Part shown: positions 1 to 6,123 of the stretch, piece by piece
Layout of the letters: every line of letters begins with the position of its first letter
How positions within the stretch are numbered: position 1 is the first letter of the stretch
Assembly (NCBI GenBank): GCA_023424585.1
Contig: JAFADT010000996.1
Coordinates: 1-6,252, forward strand
Source: Pseudomonadota bacterium
Lineage (GTDB): Bacteria > Myxococcota > Myxococcia > Myxococcales > Myxococcaceae
Length of the DNA stretch: 6,252 nt
Direction of reading: 5' to 3'
Notes under the pieces: generated by a model
The model's database searches: none
The model's input: the letters and a program-made list of their open reading frames with translations, nothing else
Told to the model about the DNA's origin: nothing
Program-made: the position numbers and the translations under genes

Positions 1-2
1 GT

Positions 3-956
3 CTGCGGATCACGTCGAAGGAGGAGACTCGGCCCGCGCCTCAAGCGCAGGTCGTGGCCGCGCAGGCCGGCGCTCCGGGCGCGCAGGGCTCCGCGGCGGC
101 GCGGCCGGGCACGCTGGCCACGCAAGCCGCGGCTCCAGGCTCCGTGGTCGCGGACCCCGCCGCCCTGGCCTCCTCCAGCGCCCCAGCCACTCCGGACCTC
201 CCGACGTCCATCGCGGACGGCGTGACCACTCCCTCCTTGATGGACGCACAGCGCGCCGCGCAGGCCCTCACGCCGGACACGCCTGTCCTCGCGGGCCCCG
301 CGAGCGCGGGCCTGACCACCGGCCTGCACACGCTGGCCCCGGAGCCCGCTGCGTCCACGCAGCCCGCGCCGGTGACGAAGAAGCAGGCCCTCGTGGCCCC
401 GCGCGCGTCCACGCTCGAAGCGCCCGAGGACTCCGGCGAGGTCCACGAGCTGTCCTTCGGTGGCGAGATCTCCGAGGAGGAGCTGGCCCGGGCCCGTCAG
501 GCCGCCGAAGCCGAGGCCGAGGAGGCCGCGCAGCCCGAGTCCGAGCTCGACGAGGACTTCGCCCGCGAGCTGGGCTTCACCGACGACGCGGAGGGCCCCG
601 GAGCCGCCCCCAAGCAGACCCAGCCGGAGAAGACCGTCTACATCCCGCCCGCCCCGACCTCCGAGCGCGAGAACCTCACGCCCGGAGACATCACCAACGT
701 CGTCGTCACGAACCAGCCCGCCATCGCCGCCTGCGTCCAGAACTTCAAGACCGGCACCGCGCTGGAGAACGGCGGCCGCTTCCAGGTGCGCTGGTCCGTG
801 GACACCACCGGCGCCGTGTCCGGCGTCGCCATGGAGACCGAGGCCCTCAAGGGCTCCCCGCTCGCCGGCTGCATCGAGGACCAGGTGCGCGGCTGGAAGT
901 TCCCGGTGCATCGCGTCGCGATGAACGCCCCCGTGCACTTCCCCTTCGTCTTCTAG
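3..956 (+). CDS. AgmX/PglI C-terminal domain protein (5' end outside window)
   Basis: The frame is open from the left edge, so the true start lies upstream; 317 codons are visible. A GTG at 54 is a possible internal start, but the reading frame before it already looks coding. From the GTG-54 codon, residues 1-120 are a low-complexity Ala/Pro/Gly/Thr linker. Residues 128-185 are strongly acidic (many Glu/Asp), with a probable short helix around 139-165. Residues 208-300 form a compact domain with Cys227 (IAACVQNF), a strand pair around RFQVRWSVDTTGAVSG, Cys273 (AGCIEDQV), the motif RGWKFP and the ending HFPFVF. The paired cysteines and the W-K-F-P signature match the AgmX/PglI C-terminal domain of myxobacteria, which resembles the TonB C-terminus. 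Such proteins are usually envelope-associated with long disordered linkers, and some are linked to gliding motility. The specific role of this one is unknown, and any N-terminal membrane anchor or signalling domain is outside the window. Confidence 0.85.
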   Translation: MRITSKEETRPAPQAQVVAAQAGAPGAQGSAAARPGTLATQAAAPGSVVADPAALASSSAPATPDLPTSIADGVTTPSLMDAQRAAQALTPDTPVLAGPASAGLTTGLHTLAPEPAASTQPAPVTKKQALVAPRASTLEAPEDSGEVHELSFGGEISEEELARARQAAEAEAEEAAQPESELDEDFARELGFTDDAEGPGAAPKQTQPEKTVYIPPAPTSERENLTPGDITNVVVTNQPAIAACVQNFKTGTALENGGRFQVRWSVDTTGAVSGVAMETEALKGSPLAGCIEDQVRGWKFPVHRVAMNAPVHFPFVF

Positions 957-968
957 CCCGCCCACCCG

Positions 969-1444
969 TCGGGTGCCTCCCGTCACCTGGGCCTCCTCCA
1001 GGAGGCGGGCTTCGTCCAGGTCCGCCCCGAGGGCACGAAGCGGCTATACTCGCTTCGCCCGGAGCCCGTTCAGCAGCTCGAACGAGCGCACCCATCCCGC
1101 GACGCTCGATGAGGTCTGGGCGCTGTGGACGACGAAGGACGGCTTCGAGTCCTGGTGGGGCCCGGAGGGCTTCTCCGTGAAGGTGCGCGAGCTCGACGCG
1201 CGCCCGGAAGGCCTGCTGCGCCACGACATGAACGCCACCGCGCCGGAGGTGGTTGAAGGCATGAAGAAGCTGGGCCTGCCCCTCTCCAGCCCCGGCAGCC
1301 CCACGGACACGGAGCTGACGCTGAAGCGGCGGCCCGCGTACCGGCACGCGGTGGACTTCATCGCACAGCAAGGAGTGGACGGAGCGGGCGTCCATGGGAA
1401 TGGAGAGCCCGCTCAACAAGCTCACCCGGCGCTTCCAGCGCTAG
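969..1444 (+). pseudogene. Decayed ArsR-type regulator / SRPBCC (AHSA1-like) locus in three frames
   Basis: Three homologous pieces run in order but in different frames. Piece 1 (about 969-1082) reads SRHLGLLQEAGFVQVRPEG followed by TKRLYSLRPEPVQQLE. This is the recognition helix and wing of an ArsR winged-helix regulator; its first roughly 50 residues are missing. Piece 2 (about 1084-1365, shifted frame) reads ERTHPATLDEVWALW, then WWGPEGFSVKVRELD, and ends near YRHAVDFIA, the N-terminal two thirds of an AHSA1-type SRPBCC domain. Piece 3 (1370-1444, third frame) reads KEWTERASMGMESPLNKL and ends at TAG 1442-1444, matching the C-terminal helix of the same family. About 35-45 residues appear deleted between pieces 2 and 3. 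Piece 1 begins only 12 bp after the upstream stop codon, leaving no room for the missing N-terminus. Fused ArsR-SRPBCC proteins and adjacent arsR/SRPBCC gene pairs both occur in myxobacteria, and which was ancestral here cannot be told. Sequencing error alone would not explain the missing segments. Confidence 0.82.
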
Positions 1445-1452
1445 ACTGCGGC

Positions 1453-1773
1453 ATGGCCGCGCGGGAGGACCCAGACCCCATCGAGTTGCACCTGTGTCAC
1501 CGTTGCCTGATGCGGCTGCCGGTGGAGGCGGGCGGGGTGGATCTGCCGCGCCGCGTGCGCGAGGCCCTCAAGGCCCACGGCCTGGCGGGCCGGGCGCAGC
1601 TCATCCCCGCGTCCTGCCTGGGGCACTGCCCCACGGGGAAGGTCACCGTGCTCATCGTCCCGGACGCCACCGCGCGGGGCACGCACGCGAAGCTCATCGA
1701 CCCGAAGGAGGACGGCGAGGACCTCGCGAGGCACCTGTCCGCCCGGCTCCCGCCGAGAGCCGGGCCGCCTTGA
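1453..1773 (+). CDS. Four-cysteine ferredoxin-like / DUF1636-like small protein
   Basis: This encodes 106 residues with no signal peptide or membrane segment, so it is probably cytoplasmic. An N-terminal CHRC motif (Cys15, Cys18) follows a short beta-strand (IELHLC). A helix (about 30-42) is followed by ASCLGHCPTGKVTVLIVPD (Cys55, Cys59), then a C-terminal helix around 84-98. This order (strand, Cys pair, helix, C-x3-C-P, strand) fits the thioredoxin-fold [2Fe-2S] ferredoxin-like proteins and the metal-binding DUF1636 family. The close CxxC spacing is more like DUF1636 than classical ferredoxins, where the first two cysteines lie farther apart. The likely role is binding an Fe-S cluster or metal; no partner is evident. 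ATG 1453 was chosen because the family homology begins just after it and the preceding stretch in this frame is pseudogene debris. No clear Shine-Dalgarno sequence is present. The last 80 bp overlap pdxA on the opposite strand. Confidence 0.75.
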   Translation: MAAREDPDPIELHLCHRCLMRLPVEAGGVDLPRRVREALKAHGLAGRAQLIPASCLGHCPTGKVTVLIVPDATARGTHAKLIDPKEDGEDLARHLSARLPPRAGPP

Positions 1774-2746
1774 GCAGGGCCTCCACCATGGGCACGCAGC
1801 TCGCGGTCCCCGTGCCGGCAATCGCATAGGCGGTGCCGTGGTCCGGCGACGTGCGCGGCACCGGCAGGCCGAGCGTCACGTTCACCGTGCGCTCGAAGTC
1901 CAGCGCCTTGGCCGGGATGAGCCCCTGGTCGTGGTACATGGCCAGCACCACGTCGTACTTCGCGCCCACGGCGTCCGGCCGGGCGAACAGGCCGTCCGCG
2001 GGGATGGGCCCGTGCGCGTCCACCCGCTTCGCCCGCGCGAGGCGGATGGCGGGGCCAATCACCTCCACCTCCTCGCGCCCCAGCATCCCGCCCTCGCCCG
2101 CATGGGGGTTGAGCCCCAGCACGGCGATGCGCGGCGCGCGGCCCACCACCGGCCGCAGGCTGCGCGACAGCAGCTGGAGCTGCGCCACCAGCTTCTCCAC
2201 CGTCAGCAGCCTCGGCAGGGCCGCGATGGGGACGTGGTTCGTCGCCAGCGCGATGCGCACGCGAGGCCCGTCCATCATCATCAACACGTCCACGCCGAAC
2301 GCGTCCGCCAGCACCTCCGTGTGGCCCATGAACGGGATGCCGGCGCGCGAGATCTCCTCCTTGGACACGGGCGCGGTGCACAGCGCGTCCACCGCCCCCG
2401 CGCGCATCGCGTCGATGGCGGCGCGCACGTAGGCGTACTGCGCCTTGCCGCCCTCGCGCGTGGGCCTGCCCGGCACGCGGTGCTTCGCCGGGAGGCGCGT
2501 CACCTCCACCACCGCCGGCCCCTCCGCGCGGCCCAGGTCCTCCAGGGCGACGCGCGGGAAGCGGCGGAAGAGGGGGAAGCCGTCCAGCGTGGGCCCGTCG
2601 CCGAACACCACCGGCACCAGCGCGCGGCGCACCGCGGGCTTCGCCAGCGCCAGGGCCGTCACCTCCGGCCCGATGCCCGACACGTCCCCCAGCGAGATGC
2701 CCACGCGGGGCCGCGCGTCCGCGGTGGCCACCGGGCGCGGGCTCAC
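1694..2746 (-). CDS. pdxA: 4-hydroxythreonine-4-phosphate dehydrogenase PdxA
   Basis: PdxA oxidises 4-phosphohydroxy-L-threonine with NAD, and the product condenses with deoxyxylulose 5-phosphate (PdxJ) to make pyridoxine 5'-phosphate. It is a cytoplasmic, metal-dependent dimer. The protein is 350 residues, slightly longer than the usual 325-340. Visible motifs in order are VGISLGDVSGIGPE (15-28), APVSKEEISRAGIPFMGHTE (125-144), GLNPHAGEGG (211-220), GPIPADGLF (246-254), VLAMYHDQGL (267-276) and VNVTLGLPVPRTSPDHGTA (288-306). The three metal-ligand histidines known in the family correspond to His142, His215 and His272, so the enzyme looks intact. The extra length is a Gly/Arg/Pro-rich tail after about residue 330, which lies antisense to the end of the ferredoxin-like gene. 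The start is GTG at 2746, overlapping the surA-like stop by 4 bp (GTGA), which suggests translational coupling. Close PdxA2-type paralogues exist, but the surA linkage favours the biosynthetic enzyme. Confidence 0.95.
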   Translation of the reverse strand: MSPRPVATADARPRVGISLGDVSGIGPEVTALALAKPAVRRALVPVVFGDGPTLDGFPLFRRFPRVALEDLGRAEGPAVVEVTRLPAKHRVPGRPTREGGKAQYAYVRAAIDAMRAGAVDALCTAPVSKEEISRAGIPFMGHTEVLADAFGVDVLMMMDGPRVRIALATNHVPIAALPRLLTVEKLVAQLQLLSRSLRPVVGRAPRIAVLGLNPHAGEGGMLGREEVEVIGPAIRLARAKRVDAHGPIPADGLFARPDAVGAKYDVVLAMYHDQGLIPAKALDFERTVNVTLGLPVPRTSPDHGTAYAIAGTGTASCVPMVEALLKAARLSAGAGRTGASRGPRRPPSGR

Positions 2747-3714
2747 ATCTTCACTTCGACGTTGGCCTTGGAGCGCAGCTCTTGGACGTACTGGTCCAGG
2801 AACTTCTCCGTCTTCTCGTTGAGGAGCTTGGCCTCCAGCTTGGGCTTCATCTCCTCGAAGGAGGCCAGGGACACGTTGCGGCGCTCCTCCACCTTCAGGA
2901 TGTGCCAGCCGAAGTTGGTGCGGATGGGCTCGCTGACCTCACCCTCCTTGAGGTTGAAGGCGGCCTTCTCGAAGGCGGGCACCATCACGCCGCGCTTGAA
3001 GTAGCCCAGGTCGCCGCCGTCCGACGCGCTGGGGCCCTCGCTGCGGGCGCGCGCCAGGGCCGCGAAGTCCATGCCCGGCCGGCGGGCCTCCTGCGCGATG
3101 CCCTCCGCCTTCTGCTTCGCGGCGGCCACCTGCTCCGGCGTGGCCTTGGCGTCCACCTGCACCAGGATGTGGCGGGCGTGCACCTCCACGTCCTCGCTCT
3201 CCAGGCGCGTGTACTGCGTGTACGCGGCCTTCAGGTCCTCCTCGGTGACCTTCACCTTGGGGCCCACCTTCATGCGCAGCAGCTTGTCGCGCACCACGCG
3301 CTTGCGGAGCATGTCCTTGTAGCTGGCGAGCGTGAAGCCCTCGTTCTTGAGCAGCTGCTCGAACTGGCTCAAGTCGCTGACGTTGTTCTGCTTGAGCACG
3401 TCCTGCACCAGCTCATCCACCTCCGCCTCGGTGGTGGTGATGCCCAGCTGCTGGACCTCCGTCTCCATCAGCTTCTCGCCGATGAGCGTGTCCAGCGCGG
3501 TCTTCATCAGCTGCGCGCGGGCCTCGGCGCGCTTGTGCGGGTCGATCTCGGAGTTGACGCGCTGGAGCTCCGGCGCGGCGCGCTGCTGCACCTCCGACAG
3601 CGGGATGATGTCGCGGTTCACCACCGCCGCCACCTTGTCCACCAGCTCCGCGCGGGCGGACGTGCCCCCCGTGAGGAGCATCACCGCCGCCAGGAACGCC
3701 ACCAGGTTCTTCAT
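2743..3714 (-). CDS. surA: SurA-like periplasmic peptidyl-prolyl isomerase/chaperone
   Basis: This encodes 323 residues. Residues 1-22 form a signal peptide (Lys3, a hydrophobic core, cleavage after SARA), so the mature protein is periplasmic. Residues 23-170 are the SurA-type helical N-domain, opening with VDKVAAVVNRDIIPLSEVQQR (25-45), the strand-helix signature of SurA/PrsA foldases. Residues 178-276 form one parvulin domain: HARHILVQV (179-187), DFAALARARSEGPSASDGGDLGYF (216-239), VPAFEKAAFNLKEGEVS (245-261) and NFGWHILKVEE (267-277). Both active-site histidines, His182 and His271, are present, so isomerase activity is plausible. A C-terminal helix follows (284-315). E. coli SurA has two parvulin domains and about 430 residues, so this is the single-domain form. 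By family it would chaperone outer-membrane proteins. ATG 3714 is preceded by GAGGG with an 8-nt spacer. It sits 61 bp downstream of the lipoprotein parvulin and overlaps pdxA. Confidence 0.9.
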   Translation of the reverse strand: MKNLVAFLAAVMLLTGGTSARAELVDKVAAVVNRDIIPLSEVQQRAAPELQRVNSEIDPHKRAEARAQLMKTALDTLIGEKLMETEVQQLGITTTEAEVDELVQDVLKQNNVSDLSQFEQLLKNEGFTLASYKDMLRKRVVRDKLLRMKVGPKVKVTEEDLKAAYTQYTRLESEDVEVHARHILVQVDAKATPEQVAAAKQKAEGIAQEARRPGMDFAALARARSEGPSASDGGDLGYFKRGVMVPAFEKAAFNLKEGEVSEPIRTNFGWHILKVEERRNVSLASFEEMKPKLEAKLLNEKTEKFLDQYVQELRSKANVEVKM

Positions 3715-3775
3715 CGCAACGACCCTCTTGGACCAAACGCCGGGAGCCCAACCGCCCGGCCCCCGGAAAAATCCT

Positions 3776-4786
3776 TCACTTCACCGCCGCCTGCGGCGCC
3801 GGACGCCCGCGGATGGCCTGGAGCGTGGCCTCGTTCACCACCACCTGGGCCTTGTCGCGCAGGTCCTTCTCGAACGCCTCCTGCGCCTCCGCCCGCTTGG
3901 CCTCCAGGAGGCGCGCCTCCACCTTCGTGCGCACCTCCGCCAGCTCCCGCTTCCTCGCCGGCCTGCGCTCCAGCACCTTGAACAGGTGGTAGCCGTACTC
4001 CGTGGACACCACGTCCGAAACCTGCCCCACCCCCAGCTTGAATACCACCTCGTCGAAGGCCGGCGGCATCTGTCCCCGGGGGAAGAAGCCCAGGTCGCCC
4101 CCCACCTTGGCGTCCGCGCTGAGCGAGTAGCGCCGCGCGAGGTCGGAGAACTTCTTGCCCGCCTTCAGCTGCGCCTGGAGCTTGCGCGCCTCGTCCAGGC
4201 CCTTCACCACCATCTGCGCCGCGTGGACCTCCTCCGGCTCCTTGAAGTCCGCCTCGTGCGCCGCGTAGTACGCGCGCAGCTCCTCCTCCGTCACCGCCAC
4301 GCGCGAGTAGACGTGGTTCGTGAAGAGCTTCTCGATGGTGAGCCGGCTCGCCTCCCGCGCGCGCAGCTCCGCCATGGACAGCTGCCCCTGGGCGAGCACC
4401 TCGTTGAAGTTGCCCGCCGGGTAGTCCCCGGACAGCCGCAGCACGCCCCGGTCCACCTCCTCGGGCGTCACGGCGATGTTGTTCTGCTTCGCGGCCTGGA
4501 GGAGCAGCATCCGCTTCACCAGCGTGTCCACGAGCGCCCGCTTGAAGGGCTCCACCTCCTCCGGCGTGGGCTCCGGCCCCTCCGTGGTGGCCAGCTCCCG
4601 CGCCAGCTCCTGCTCGAAGTCCGCCCGGCTGAGCGACTCGCCGTTCACGGTGGCCACCACCGCGGGGTCCGGCCCCTCCTTGGCTTGCGGCCGGCAGCCC
4701 GTCAGCCCGAGGCCGCCGAGCGCGAGCCCCAGGGTGACGACGACGGACCATGACTGGAGGGAGGCGCGGAAGGAGACGGGACGCAT
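3776..4786 (-). CDS. Lipoprotein parvulin-domain foldase (PrsA/SurA-like)
   Basis: This encodes 336 residues from ATG 4786. Upstream in-frame codons exist, but this start places a clean lipoprotein signal right at the N-terminus and has GAGG 9 nt before it. Residues 1-30 are basic then hydrophobic, and the lipobox LTGC puts the lipidated cysteine at position 31. The residue after it is Arg, not Asp, so the E. coli Lol-avoidance signal is absent; outer-membrane anchoring is possible but unproven. Residues 42-175 are the SurA/PrsA-like helical domain (VVATVNGESLSRADFEQEL). Residues 187-275 are one parvulin domain (FSDLARRYSLSADAKVGGDLGF, MPPAFDEVVFKLGVGQVS, YGYHLFKVLE). A charged helix follows (279-312). 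The first parvulin histidine is missing: the motif is HAAQMVV where the neighbouring parvulin has HARHILV, so Gln191 replaces it. His267 is kept. Reduced isomerase activity with a chaperone role is therefore likely. It is the first gene of the probable foldase-surA-pdxA unit. Confidence 0.87.
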   Translation of the reverse strand: MRPVSFRASLQSWSVVVTLGLALGGLGLTGCRPQAKEGPDPAVVATVNGESLSRADFEQELARELATTEGPEPTPEEVEPFKRALVDTLVKRMLLLQAAKQNNIAVTPEEVDRGVLRLSGDYPAGNFNEVLAQGQLSMAELRAREASRLTIEKLFTNHVYSRVAVTEEELRAYYAAHEADFKEPEEVHAAQMVVKGLDEARKLQAQLKAGKKFSDLARRYSLSADAKVGGDLGFFPRGQMPPAFDEVVFKLGVGQVSDVVSTEYGYHLFKVLERRPARKRELAEVRTKVEARLLEAKRAEAQEAFEKDLRDKAQVVVNEATLQAIRGRPAPQAAVK

Positions 4787-4966
4787 GCGCGGGGGCCTCG
4801 GGGGAGGGGACAGGGGACCCTCCACGGTGGTGCCGGGCCGCCGGGCTTTCAAGCGGGACGTCACGGCCGGGATGGGAAGCGAACGGATGGGCCCATGGAG
4901 CGGTCTCCCGGGTAGCACGCCGCGCGGGCCCGGACAACCGGCGCTCCCGGCGGGCCCCGGCCCCGG
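4787..4966 (-). other. 180-bp intergenic region upstream of the foldase-surA-pdxA unit
   Basis: This gap lies between the hydrolase stop and the lipoprotein start on the same strand. It is very GC-rich and holds the hairpin at 4926-4957. By position it should also contain the promoter for the downstream three-gene unit. A TTGAAA hexamer (minus strand, 4852-4847) resembles a -35 box, but no acceptable -10 box lies 16-18 bp after it, so I call no promoter. In-frame codons extend the lipoprotein frame through most of this region. Their translation is Pro/Arg-rich and precedes the signal peptide, so they are probably not coding. Confidence 0.5.
4926..4957 (-). terminator. GC-rich hairpin after the hydrolase gene, possible terminator
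   Basis: The arms GGGCCCG (4926-4932) and CGGGCCC (4951-4957) are perfectly complementary. An inner CCGG/CCGG pair (4938-4941 with 4947-4950) closes a 5-nt loop, and GACAA (4933-4937) forms a one-sided bulge. The total is 11 paired bases, all G-C. The hairpin starts about 9 bp past the hydrolase stop codon. It has no U-run on either strand, so it is not a canonical intrinsic terminator. It could pause polymerase, assist Rho or protect the 3' end of the hydrolase mRNA. At this GC content some hairpins arise by chance. Confidence 0.35.
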
Positions 4967-5986
4967 TCAGACGGGGGTGGCGTGGGTGGCCAGGAAGGCC
5001 TCCACCTGGGGGAAGATCTCGTCCGGCGCCTGCCGGCCCAGGATGAGGTCCGCGTGGCCGTAGTCCGCCGCGAAGCCGTGGCCCCGGCCCGCGACCAGCA
5101 TCTTCACCGGGCCGCCCAGGTGCTCCTTGGCCCGGGCCACCGCCAGGGGCGGCGCGAGCAGGTCCCGGCTGCCGGCGAGCAGCAGGAAGGGGATCCGCAC
5201 CCCGGCGAGCGGCTCGCGGTAGTCGAAGCTGCCGTCGTGGTTGGTGAACTGGCTGGTGGTGATCCACCGGGCGAACTGCCTCCCCACGCCCCCGGCCACG
5301 TCCGCGGGCACGTTGGCGAGCGCCCAGCGCACCACCTGCGGATCCATGTTGTCCGCCAGCATCATGTACCGGGTGAGCGGCCCCGGCGGCGCCCCGAAGA
5401 AGGCGATGCTGGTGACGCGCCGGGTGGGGATGACCTTGAGCTTGAGCAGGGGCTCCATCTTCTGCACGAACTGCTTCAGGCCCGGCTGCACCGCGAAGGT
5501 GAAGGGAGCGCCCAGGGACACGGCCGCCTTCACCGGCGCCTGGGGGTTCCGGGCCAGGTGGGCGTAGAGCATCAGCCCGCCCTTGGAGTGCCCCACCCAG
5601 AGCGCCTGCCGGGCCCCGGTGGACAGCACGGTGCGCAAGGCCGTCCTCACGTCGTGCTCGGCCTGGTCGTCGAAGTTCCAGTCCGTGCAGGCGCCGGCGA
5701 GCCCCCGGCCGCGCAGCTCGATGACCCAGGTCTCGAACCCCGCCCGCGCCAGGTAGCGCGCCAGGCTGTACTGCTCGTTGAAGTCCATGTGGAAGCGGTT
5801 GGCTCCCAGCCCATGGCACAGGAGGACGGGCTCCGCGAACCGGCGCTCCCCCCGCGGGTGGTAGCGCCCCAGCGCGATCGCCGCGCCGTCGTCCGTGGGC
5901 ACCCGGTACAGCTCGTCCGGCTTGAAGGAGAGGGTCAAGAGGCCCTCCTTGCTCCGCTCCACCGCCTTGGTGAAGAGGTCCGCCAT
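4967..5986 (-). CDS. Alpha/beta hydrolase, lysosomal/gastric acid lipase-like
   Basis: This encodes 339 residues from ATG 5986. The frame also allows GTG at 6025 (13 more residues), but neither start has a strong Shine-Dalgarno. ATG 5986 was preferred because it gives a natural amphipathic N-terminus (MADLFTKAVERS). There is no signal peptide, so the protein is probably cytoplasmic. The alpha/beta fold elements are an oxyanion-loop motif LLCHGLGANRF (55-65), the nucleophile elbow VGHSKGG with Ser134, an acid at Asp275 (LAGSRDLLAPP) and a histidine at His311 (YGHADLILG followed by APDEIF). The last segment closely resembles the catalytic-histidine segment of gastric and lysosomal acid lipases (x-H-L-D-F-I-W-x-x-D-A-P-x-E-V). 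His303 (GRGHG) is a less likely alternative. The family cleaves lipid or other ester bonds; the substrate here is unknown. It is transcribed in the same direction as the foldase unit but lies 180 bp upstream of it, so it may be separately expressed. Confidence 0.87.
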   Translation of the reverse strand: MADLFTKAVERSKEGLLTLSFKPDELYRVPTDDGAAIALGRYHPRGERRFAEPVLLCHGLGANRFHMDFNEQYSLARYLARAGFETWVIELRGRGLAGACTDWNFDDQAEHDVRTALRTVLSTGARQALWVGHSKGGLMLYAHLARNPQAPVKAAVSLGAPFTFAVQPGLKQFVQKMEPLLKLKVIPTRRVTSIAFFGAPPGPLTRYMMLADNMDPQVVRWALANVPADVAGGVGRQFARWITTSQFTNHDGSFDYREPLAGVRIPFLLLAGSRDLLAPPLAVARAKEHLGGPVKMLVAGRGHGFAADYGHADLILGRQAPDEIFPQVEAFLATHATPV

Positions 5987-6087
5987 CCGGCTCAACCGGG
6001 GTGCCGTCGCCTGTCGTGGTGTCACGCCTTCAGTCTACGCCCGACGCGCGGCCGTTGCCGGGGTGTCGCACACGAACCTTTCCAGGA

Positions 6088-6103
6088 CGGCAGGGCAGTT
6101 GCA
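6088..6103 (+). promoter_or_regulatory. Candidate sigma-54 (-24/-12) promoter
   Basis: The sequence CGGCAGGGCAGTTGCA matches the sigma-54 consensus TGGCACG-N4-TTGCA at most positions. The invariant GG (6089-6090) and GC (6101-6102) are exactly 10 bp apart. Transcription would begin about 12 bp after the GC, near 6114. That leaves a roughly 24-nt leader containing the Shine-Dalgarno before ATG 6138. The T before GG is C here, and the sixth base of the -24 box also differs. Myxobacteria use many sigma-54 promoters, but a GG-N10-GC match is easy to find in GC-rich DNA. The call rests on the full TTGCA element plus the geometry. Confidence 0.42.
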
Positions 6104-6123
6104 GGGAAGGTGTGCCCATCGCG

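Noticed and set aside
1838..3004. Long plus-strand open frame antisense to pdxA.
   Set aside because: The translation is His/Arg/Ala-rich low complexity, and the minus strand has an unmistakable PdxA.
3740..3770. Inverted repeat CCGGG/CCCGG between the lipoprotein and surA-like genes, next to an A/T run.
   Set aside because: In the direction of transcription (minus) the U-run comes before the hairpin, not after it, and the stem is only 5 bp. It is not a terminator, which fits co-transcription.
2782..4753. Long plus-strand open frames antisense to the two parvulin genes (up to 473 codons).
   Set aside because: Their translations are Leu/His/Arg- or Ser-rich with no recognisable domain. They mirror the GC-biased codons of the well-supported minus-strand genes, and long antisense frames are expected at this GC content.
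4847..4852. TTGAAA on the minus strand as a possible -35 box for the foldase unit.
   Set aside because: No sequence 16-18 bp downstream resembles a -10 box, so there is no usable promoter call.
3711..5819. Very long minus-strand open frame (702 codons) crossing the hydrolase and lipoprotein genes.
   Set aside because: It is a Gly/Ala/Arg-rich shifted frame of two genes whose true frames carry clear catalytic and signal motifs.
6063..6073. Small palindrome GTGT-CGC-ACAC in the divergent intergenic region, possible operator.
   Set aside because: The arms are 4 bp and do not extend, so this is likely chance.
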